From positions 496,001-560,000 of the forward strand of contig SDUX01000001.1 in assembly GCA_008729055.1 (NCBI GenBank): a stretch of 64,000 nt of DNA, read 5' to 3'. The translations under genes were made by a program, and so were the position numbers. The notes under the pieces are model-generated. The model ran no database searches. It saw nothing but the letters and a program-made list of their open reading frames with translations, and was not told the origin of the DNA. Below, in pieces: positions 57,615 through 64,000 of this stretch; positions within the stretch are counted from its first letter, which is position 1; every line of letters begins with the position of its first letter. The DNA comes from Pyropia haitanensis (taxonomy: Eukaryota > Rhodophyta > Bangiophyceae > Bangiales > Bangiaceae).

Positions 57615-58271
57615 ATGCCGCACGCGTGGTGCATATGCGCACCGATCTCCGCCGCTATCGATCGCTGTCCTTGCTGTTCATGTGCACTGAGTGCAGGAAC
57701 CCCACCACTGACACAATTCGACCCCGACCTAGGACACTTGACTACCACGTGCCCCCTGACGCCACCTGCGACAAAAAGTGCGACACGGGCACACAGTGAT
57801 GCACAGTCGAGTCGCAAGAATAGCCGGCTGCCTACGTATCTCTCCACCGCTCCCCGCTCGCTCACCTCTGGCAGCAACCCTAATCACTACCCCAGACAGT
57901 CGTTCCCTCCCCTCCAAAGCGGGCCCATCCAGTCGCCGTGGAGCAAGCCCACTCGCGCGAGTACTCGCAGCGACGCGACAGCTGCAAAACGCAACGAGAG
58001 CGCAATGACGGCACACGAGAGGGTAATACGTGTACACGCGGGACGAGAAGTCGTGACACTCGCGGCGCGCACGAGCCACGGCCTCTGGCAGCAGGAAACG
58101 ACGGAAACGCGTGCCTCGCAAGCGAAGTGCGCAATTAATGAAATAAGAGAACAAATTAAAAATAAACTTGACAAGGAAGATAAATGGCTCCTGACGAATA
58201 TGATGAGAACGCACACTATAAGCTATAGCGGAAACGAATGCAACGTGTACACATTGTGTAGCAATCAATAG
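57615..58271 (+). CDS. Unknown 218-codon frame inside transposon copy 2
   Basis: Identical in sequence and position to the frame in copy 1, so it gives no independent evidence for coding. No recognised domain. Confidence 0.25.
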   Translation: MPHAWCICAPISAAIDRCPCCSCALSAGTPPLTQFDPDLGHLTTTCPLTPPATKSATRAHSDAQSSRKNSRLPTYLSTAPRSLTSGSNPNHYPRQSFPPLQSGPIQSPWSKPTRASTRSDATAAKRNESAMTAHERVIRVHAGREVVTLAARTSHGLWQQETTETRASQAKCAINEIREQIKNKLDKEDKWLLTNMMRTHTISYSGNECNVYTLCSNQ

Positions 58272-59079
58272 CGGCAGACAAGAAGACGAATTGGAACCAG
58301 GCGACCGTCGCACTAGCACAGGCCAGTTCTGCCAAGAGGAAGCCGCCACCAGTCACATATCCGCTCTCAGCGTGACTGTGTATTCCTTGTAGAAGCCGTC
58401 AAGGCTGACTTGATTAAGTGTGAATGGTGCCAGTCTCGAGGTCGGCGCACTACCGCCAGATTGGCCTGCTCACGACCGCCGCACTCGAAAGCTAATCAAG
58501 CCAGCAATGGCTTCGGAGCTGTGGCCAGGCCATCTTGAATACACGATGAACGGTTGGAGTCTTGTTGTTTGCTGATTGGTAAGGTACAGGAACGCGCGGT
58601 TCTTCACAGTCATCATTGCCGCTGCGTACAATCATCGCGTCCATCCCCTTGCGAGTGATATCCAACGAGTCTCTGAGACAGTCGGAAAGCCGCTGACGCA
58701 ATCAAAAAGGGCACTTCAATCGGTCTCGCCCCCATCAGGGACGCAAATGTAAACCGTAGCTGGATCGCCCTTATTCAACGGCTGATTTATCGCTAATCAC
58801 GTAATAAACGAGTTGTTTGCTTCGTTTTGCATCGTTTAAGTACACAAATAGCGGTATCTAGGGGAAATAGCAAAAATTAGAGGAAATTTAAGAAACATTA
58901 GTAAAAGTTATGAAACACAAGAAAAGATTAGGTAAATGTGAACTTTCTCGGCGTGTCAATCAAGTTTCAAAACAGACCCAATTCAAAAAAAAATTCTCGT
59001 GTGTGCATGGGACGGGAGCCATTCCAAGCAATCCAGGGGGGGGGTGGTCCCCTCAGGCCGAGTGAATCCAGCTTCCACG

Positions 59080-59193
59080 ATGAGCGCAGCACCACGTGTC
59101 TATCGAGCGCTTCAGCTTTCCGCGAGCTGCGCGTGCTGCTGCTCTGTCCGCTCGCTGGCCGCGCGGCCGCGCGTGGGCAGTCGTGCGCTGTGA
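59080..59193 (+). CDS. Candidate upstream ORF or alternative first exon of serine acetyltransferase
   Basis: A 37-codon frame starting at the first ATG right of the transposon (MSAAPRVYRALQLSASCACC...). It is basic, Ser/Ala/Arg-rich and lacks acidic residues, resembling an organelle-targeting peptide, and it stops 67 bp before the main ATG. It could be a regulatory upstream ORF or a first exon whose intron I cannot place. Confidence 0.25.
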   Translation: MSAAPRVYRALQLSASCACCCSVRSLAARPRVGSRAL

Positions 59194-59259
59194 CGGCGGA
59201 CGCCGCAGCGCTGCTCGCCCGCCGCCGCTACCCGACCGCCGTGTTTGCCTGCGGGCGTC

Positions 59260-60756
59260 ATGGTCCCCCCTCCCCCCCCACTCCCGCCGTTACCGCGGCT
59301 GCACTGCCTGGCCTTTGCTGCTGCCCCGTCGCGGGTGTCTCCCTCACTCGGCTCCGAGGCGGGCCCGGCGGTCTGCCGCGGGCCGCGGCGGCCCGCGGGC
59401 GGCGGCGCCCGGCGGCGGCGGCGCCCCCCTCCCCAACCGACGATGGCCTCGTCGCCGTCCCCCTCACCGCCAGCCGGGTCGCCCGCCGCGGGCGGCGCGG
59501 TCGGTGGCAAGGCGGCGCCGTCGCGCACGTCGGCGGCGCTGCCGCCCGCCCACGCGCCGGCGCCTGTCGAGTCAGTGGGCGGCCAGCGGGTGGCCAACAA
59601 GACCGAGTACATCTGCGCGCTTCGCGCGACGCTGGGCCTGGACGGTGGCGGCGGCTGGGCGGCGCAGCCCGCCGCCCTCGCTGCGACCGACCTCTTTTGG
59701 CAGTCCATGCAGGCCGAGGCGCGGGCGGCGGCGGCCAAGGAGCCGCTCCTCGCGTCCTTCCTTTTCAACTCGGTGCTCAATCACCGGACGCTGGGCAGCG
59801 CGCTCGCGTTCCACTTGGCGAACAAGCTCGCGTCGGCGGCCATGCCCGCTACCCTTCTCGTCGAGGTGTGCCGCGAGGCGCTCGCGGGGGGGGCCGCCGC
59901 CGCGTCGGGCCACCCGGCGCTCGGCTGGGCGACCGCCCTCGGCGGCGACCCGGGCGCGGCGGCCGCCGCGGCGTCGGCTGCCGCGGCCGCGGCGGCGATG
60001 GACCGGACGCTCCGGCTGGACCTGCTGGCGGTGATGGAGCGGGACCCCGCGTGCACGCAGCTCATCGACGCGCTGCTCTACTTCAAGGGCTTCCACGCGC
60101 TGCAGGCGCACCGCGTCGCACACGCTCTGTGGACGACCGACCGGCGGCCGCTGGCCTACTTCCTCCAGTCCCAGGTCAGTAAGCGGCTGCAGGTGGACGT
60201 GCACCCCGCGGCGGTGGTTGGCGCGGGCGCGTTTTGGGACCACGCGACGGGGCTGGTCATTGGCGAGACCGCCGTCCTTGGCAACAACGTGTCGCTGCTG
60301 CACTCGGTGACGCTCGGCGGGAGTGGAAAGAAGCACGGCGTGCGGCACCCGCGGCTGGGGGATGGGGTGCTGGTGGGGGCGGGCGCCACCCTCCTCGGGC
60401 CCGTCAAGGTGGGCGCGGGCGCCCAGGTGGGCGCGTGCTCGCTGGTGCTCGAGGACGTGGCGCCACACGTGACGGTCGTGGGCGTGCCGGCCAAGGTGGT
60501 GGGCGTGCCGGGCGTGGCCGTGCCGGCGCTGCACATGCGCCACGAGCGGTGTGTGGAGGCCGAGGCGCAGCTGGCGAGCTTGGTCGTTCAAGGCAACGGG
60601 GCGGGGGCAGCGGGGAACGAGGCGACCAACCCGGGCGGGAACGGCGCAACGTCGGGGGGGAACGGCGCAACGTTGGGGGGGAACGGCGCGACGCCGGGCG
60701 GGAATGGGGCTGCGCCAGCGGGGCGCGCGGAGCCGCCGGAAGGGGGATATCTCTGA
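59260..60756 (+). CDS. Serine O-acetyltransferase
   Basis: Makes O-acetylserine from serine and acetyl-CoA, the first step of cysteine synthesis. The N-terminal helical domain (FWQSMQAEARAAAAKEPLLAS, SVLNHRTLGSALAFHLANKL) is followed by LLYFKGFHALQAHRVAHALW and the left-handed beta-helix core with VDVHPAAVVGAGAFWDHATG, LVIGETAVLGNNVSLLHSVT, LGGSGKKHGVRHPRLGDGVL and VPAKVVG. Catalytic His/Asp residues in VDVHP and DHATG are present. The first in-frame ATG (59260) adds a Pro/Arg-rich possible plastid transit peptide; a second ATG at 59443 would give a 437-residue form. The C-terminus is unusual: after the beta-helix it carries four GGNGATx heptapeptides in tandem. It lacks introns. The transposon pair lies just upstream and may alter its promoter. 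Confidence 0.93.
   Translation: MVPPPPPLPPLPRLHCLAFAAAPSRVSPSLGSEAGPAVCRGPRRPAGGGARRRRRPPPQPTMASSPSPSPPAGSPAAGGAVGGKAAPSRTSAALPPAHAPAPVESVGGQRVANKTEYICALRATLGLDGGGGWAAQPAALAATDLFWQSMQAEARAAAAKEPLLASFLFNSVLNHRTLGSALAFHLANKLASAAMPATLLVEVCREALAGGAAAASGHPALGWATALGGDPGAAAAAASAAAAAAAMDRTLRLDLLAVMERDPACTQLIDALLYFKGFHALQAHRVAHALWTTDRRPLAYFLQSQVSKRLQVDVHPAAVVGAGAFWDHATGLVIGETAVLGNNVSLLHSVTLGGSGKKHGVRHPRLGDGVLVGAGATLLGPVKVGAGAQVGACSLVLEDVAPHVTVVGVPAKVVGVPGVAVPALHMRHERCVEAEAQLASLVVQGNGAGAAGNEATNPGGNGATSGGNGATLGGNGATPGGNGAAPAGRAEPPEGGYL
60640..60720 (+). repeat. 21-bp coding repeat at the serine acetyltransferase C-terminus
   Basis: Four imperfect copies of GGNGAAC-type 21-bp units encoding GGNGATS, GGNGATL, GGNGATP and GGNGAAP. 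The period keeps the frame. Confidence 0.85.
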
Positions 60757-61148
60757 GCGGGTGTTGTCTGCGAGGCGCGGACCCGGAGGCGTTCCCGGAA
60801 CGGCCCCATGCGCGCCCCAGCCCGTGTAGCTGTGAGGTGAGGCAGACATCGTCGCGCCTTTGTGCAGTTTGTGACGTGTTGCGAGCTCTGCAGTGCCTGG
60901 GCGAGTCTCCATATGAGTGGGCGGTCCCTCTGGGAACGCGGGCTGAGCGCATGAGTGTATATTATCCAAGTGACAGGATGACTGAGCAGGAGCGTCTTGT
61001 GCTGTGTGCAAGCGTGGGGGATGTGTCTCGTACGATGTCGAGCACAAAAACGAAGAACGGCGCCTCCCTTCAGCAGGCAACCAGCGGTCCGAGTGCTACA
61101 GAGACTGCAGAACGAAACAAAAACACAGCGCCCGCAATGGCGGGACTC
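60757..61148. other. Convergent 3' intergenic region
   Basis: Between the 3' ends of serine acetyltransferase (+) and SEC13 (-). Moderately AT-rich for this window. No gene seen. Confidence 0.5.
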
Positions 61149-62412
61149 CTATTTCGTAGGTTCTGGCTCATCCAGCCGACTCAACAGCGCCCACCCCCCC
61201 TCGCCCTCTTTCCACATGGTCACGCTGCTGTCGCCCGATGCGACGCCCAGCACCCCCCCCGCGGGCGTCCACGACACGCTCCACACGGGCGCCCCAAAGT
61301 CGGGCAGTTCCTTCTTCTCCCACGGACCGCCGCTGTCCCCCCGCGTCCACACCACCACCCGCTTGTCCTGCCCACCCGACGCGACTACGTCGCGGCCCGC
61401 GCCGAGCGCGGGAGCCCACGCAACGGAGCGCACCCACTCGCGGTGGGCCGCCAGTGGCGGCCCGTCGCGCGTCCACCCCCCGTCGGCGCCCCGCGTCCAC
61501 ACCTTGACGAGCGCGTCGCAGCCGCCCGTGACGATGCGCAGCGGCGGGAGGGCGCCGTCGGGCTCACCGAGGCCGCCAAACGTGGCGGGCGCAAACGACA
61601 CGGACGAGGCGCCAAGGGCGTGCGTCTGCGCACCCCCGTCGGCCGCATCCGACACGCGGACGTCCGCCCAGGTGCCGTCGGCAGGGTTGTGGGTGACGAT
61701 GGAGACGAACCCGTCCGACGACGCGCACGCAAACGCCAGGCCATACGCGGCGGGCGCAAACGCCACCGAATTGACCGACGACGCGTGCCAGCTGTACTCA
61801 TAGGCGCGGCGCCACGCACCTGTGCCAACGTCCTCCTTCCACAGGATGACGCGGCCGTCAAAGCCGGCGGACGCGAGGAGGCCCCCAAAGGAAGGGTGGG
61901 CCCACGACACTTGCCACACGGGACCGTCGTGGCCAACCAGCTCGGCAGATAGGGTGTGCTGAGGGGGGGAGCCACCGGTAGGGGAAAAGATACGGACAGT
62001 GCGGTCTGACGAGGCGGTCGCCAGTCGGAGGCCGTAGTAGTCGAGCTGGGAGTCATGCTGCCAGCAACAAAGTGGAGCATTGAAAGCACATCAGGATGTA
62101 CACAGGGGGAAGAATAAACAGACCGAGGACAACGCAAGACAGTGATGAAAACAACGATGGTATGAACAGAAAGTCAGAAGCCATCACCGCGCGAAAGCAT
62201 ACGAACGAAACACCAAACAGCACATCAATAGGCAATCAACAGCAGAAACAAGACAGGTACCGTTAAGACCTCTCCAGGCAGAGGGCACGACCAGACGTGC
62301 GCTGGCCCCGGCGAACAAGACGTACAATCATGTCGGCATGGCCGGTATCAATGGTCGTCTGTGGCAGCGCCGGCTCACGCTCCACCACCCCCGCAGGGGC
62401 AGCGGTCGCCAT
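61149..62412 (-). CDS. SEC13: SEC13 homologue, WD40 beta-propeller coat/nucleoporin (two exons)
   Basis: Exon 1 is 62326-62412 (29 codons ending TTIDTGHADMI) and exon 2 is 61149-62057 (starting HDSQLDYYGLRLATASSDRT); joined in phase they give 331 residues, the normal SEC13 length. The six WD repeats are recognisable: RTVRIF; GPVWQVSWAHPSFGGLLASA and GRVILW; SSVNSVAFAPAAYGLAFACA; SSVSFAPATFG, GGCDALVKVW; WVRSVAWAPALG and KRVVVW; PVWSVSWTPAGGVLGVASGD and VTMWKE. SEC13 pairs with SEC31 in COPII coats and with NUP proteins in the nuclear pore. The ATG lacks the C-rich leader seen in most other genes here. Confidence 0.95.
62058..62325 (-). other. Intron of SEC13
   Basis: 268 bp, donor GATT|GTACGT and acceptor TGCTGGCAG|CATGAC, phase 0. 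It is much more AT-rich than flanking exons. It splits the conserved HADMI-HD segment found at the N-terminus of SEC13 proteins, which makes the model secure. Confidence 0.93.
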
Positions 62413-64000
62413 GATGGACCGGAATACAGGTCCAGCAAGCGGCACACGTGTGTGAAGCCGGGCGTCGGGTGGCCGACCGTCCGAAACGGATAGTCGGGCA
62501 GCACGTTGACGCGCGGGCGCGAAAGCGTGAGCGCGGCCGGCACGTCGATGGCGCGGTGGTGCCGACCAAACTCTGGCCTCGCTGCACACGCCTCACCGGC
62601 AGAACCCTGCAAAGGAGTGCTGTCAGCATTGGAGACCCATCAATTCGAAGGACGAGGTAACTCTTTCATGCGCAGAACCCGATTGCAGTAGAAATTCAGA
62701 ATGCTTATGCGGAATCTCGACATTCGGGATCGATTGTCACAGTACAGAAATAAATCGCCTGAGCAGCGGTCACTCGGTGACTTGCGCGTCAGGCGCGTCG
62801 ATGGCTGACGGCACCATGTGGCTGATGCGTCAAGGGCATCATGGGCGGCCTGAGTTGCAGCCACTCTCGGGACCTCTACCGCCGCCAACGGCGCGAAAGG
62901 GCCTCCCGACCGCGCAGCCACTCCGAGAAGCGCGTTCACCAAAACCGCCACCACCTTCCTTCGCGCGAGCCGAGACCTCTCCAAAACCGTGGCACCAACC
63001 GGTGCGGGGCAGAGGTATTCGAGTAGAGACACGAACCAGCCCGGACCGGCGGGTGTGCCTCTGCCAGAACCCGCCGTCTACTGGCTGTCGACAGAACCGC
63101 CGCCGGCATGCCTGCTCCCTCGTCCACAAACACCAGGTGCACTCTCCGTCGGCTGGGCCTGTCGCCTCCCCCATGCCCATCCGCGCCTGCTAGCGGGCGG
63201 ATCGGCCGCGGTCTGGCGGCTCCAGAAGAGCTCAGCTGCGGCTGCGTGCCGTCGCGCTGGGCAAGCGCCCGCGGGGGCGGGGTGACGGCGACGCCGCTGG
63301 CCCGCCGGCGGGTTGTTTGGTCCACAATCGGGACCGGCCCCGGGGCGCAGTCGGTGGGGTCCTGTGGTCTCCCGGCGGGGCCGAGGCCCGCAGCCCGTCT
63401 TTTGGCCACCGTAGACCAAAGGCGCAGCCCCCGGCGCAGCCCCTCCCCTCCGTGCGTGCGTGTGCCGCGGCGCGTGACGCGGCGCAGCCGCCGCGGCGAG
63501 CGCGTTCGTGGGGACTGCCTGGCTGGCGGTGGTGGCTGTGGCGGCGGTGGTGCCCCTTGGCGCTGATTGCAGGGGAGGAGGGTGGGTGAGTGAGGGAATG
63601 GAGCGTGCCGCACGCACGCGTCGCTTAAGCGTCGCCATCGTCACACGGGCGGGGTGAAAAGGCAAGGGGGGTGGGAGCTCTGGGTGGACGCGGATGCTGG
63701 TCGAGCAGCCTGATCAAGCGCCTGCAGGCGCTCGCAGCTGCACCCCACCTTTGGAGGGCGAGGAGGGATGATTGAGGGCCAAGACACGCGGACCAGCGCA
63801 CGGGTCCGACGGGACCGCGGCCAAGGACCGTCCGGCAGCCGGCGCGGAAGCGGCAGAGCCGCACGCCTCACCAGCCGGCAAGTGGGCCCAATACAGATGG
63901 GCGTGGGGGAGAGAGAGCGGGGACCGCGGACCGAGGAGGGCGGCTATTGACCAAGGAGAACGACCGTCCCCTCGGCGCGGCGGTCTGTAAGGGCCGCTGG
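62413..64000. other. Unassigned region upstream of SEC13
   Basis: SEC13 promoter/5' UTR at the left, with an AT-richer patch at 62650-62770. The rest is GC-rich with open frames on both strands but no conserved motif. No RNA gene recognised. Confidence 0.45.

Larger units (their letters stand above)
53876..59020. mobile_element. Unclassified TIR DNA transposon, copy 2 of a tandem dimer
   Basis: 5,145 bp, same orientation as copy 1, terminal inverted repeats at 53876-53900 and 58996-59020, right flank ATTCCAAG (59021-59028). The alignment offset is 5,148 at the left and 5,151 at the right. The three extra bases are single-C additions in C runs, near 54249-54260, 54459-54469 and 55267-55276; I noticed no substitution. 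Its right end lies 240 bp upstream of the ATG of the serine acetyltransferase gene. Confidence 0.85.

Noticed and set aside
62328..62612. 94-codon minus-strand frame with a protein-like stretch (RPRVNVLPDYPFRTVGHPTP)
   Set aside because: It overlaps the SEC13 first exon and leader in another frame, has no recognised domain and no supporting gene structure.
63078..63665. Several overlapping frames of 150-225 codons near the right edge
   Set aside because: They are present on both strands, Arg/Pro/Ala-rich, and have no conserved block.

Overview
The window is nuclear DNA from a photosynthetic eukaryote with an extremely GC-rich genome. It contains a nuclear-encoded plastid ribosomal protein L10 with a transit peptide, spliceosomal GT-AG introns, and AMPK/SNF1, PI4-kinase beta, NBP35, NDUFAF5 and SEC13 homologues. 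Genes have none or very few introns, the proteins are loaded with Ala/Gly/Pro low complexity, and microsatellites and G/C homopolymers are everywhere. This fits a bangiophyte red alga (Porphyra/Pyropia type) best; the taxon is inferred, not proven.

Layout. 1-1.9 kb: low complexity. 1.9-6.9 kb (-): a large SAPS-domain phosphatase-regulator-like protein. 6.9-11.9 kb: gene-poor simple repeats. 11.9-16.5 kb (-): two dispersed paralogues of an unknown Ala-rich, signal/anchor-bearing protein, with a degenerate ~270-bp repeat between them. 18.0-19.7 kb (+): a GH43/arabinanase-like beta-propeller protein. 21.4-23.5 kb (+): a SNF1/AMPK alpha-like kinase with one clear intron. 24.1-25.3 kb (-): NBP35. 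26.3-30.2 kb (+): PI4K beta. 30.9-31.6 kb (-): plastid L10. 33.6-36.8 kb (+): a secreted malectin/PKD/PA14/IPT/sorbosone-dehydrogenase-like multidomain protein. 37.2-39.0 kb (-): an LDAH-type lipid-droplet hydrolase. 39.8-41.2 kb (+): NDUFAF5. 42.0-46.4 kb (-): a ~1,490-residue disordered protein with a C-terminal repeat. 48.7-59.0 kb: the most unusual region, below. 59.3-60.8 kb (+): serine acetyltransferase. 61.1-62.4 kb (-): SEC13. The rest is unassigned.

The 48.7-59.0 kb block is two nearly identical ~5.14-kb units head to tail. Each is bounded by perfect 25-bp terminal inverted repeats. The pair is flanked by an 8-bp direct repeat (ATTCCAAG), and the two units are separated by only 6 bp (TCCAAG). 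This has the anatomy of a DNA transposon present as a tandem dimer. I recognise no transposase. Each unit carries three different minisatellites (about 60, 30 and 135 bp), and every repeat unit of all three contains an inverted repeat able to fold. The right end lies 240 bp upstream of the serine acetyltransferase start codon.

Two general features matter for gene models. First, many start codons are directly preceded by a C-rich pyrimidine tract on the coding strand. Second, several conserved proteins change reading frame at G/C homopolymers. Some breaks are resolved by phase-compatible GT-AG introns; others have no AG available and look like homopolymer indels, either assembly error or real lesions.
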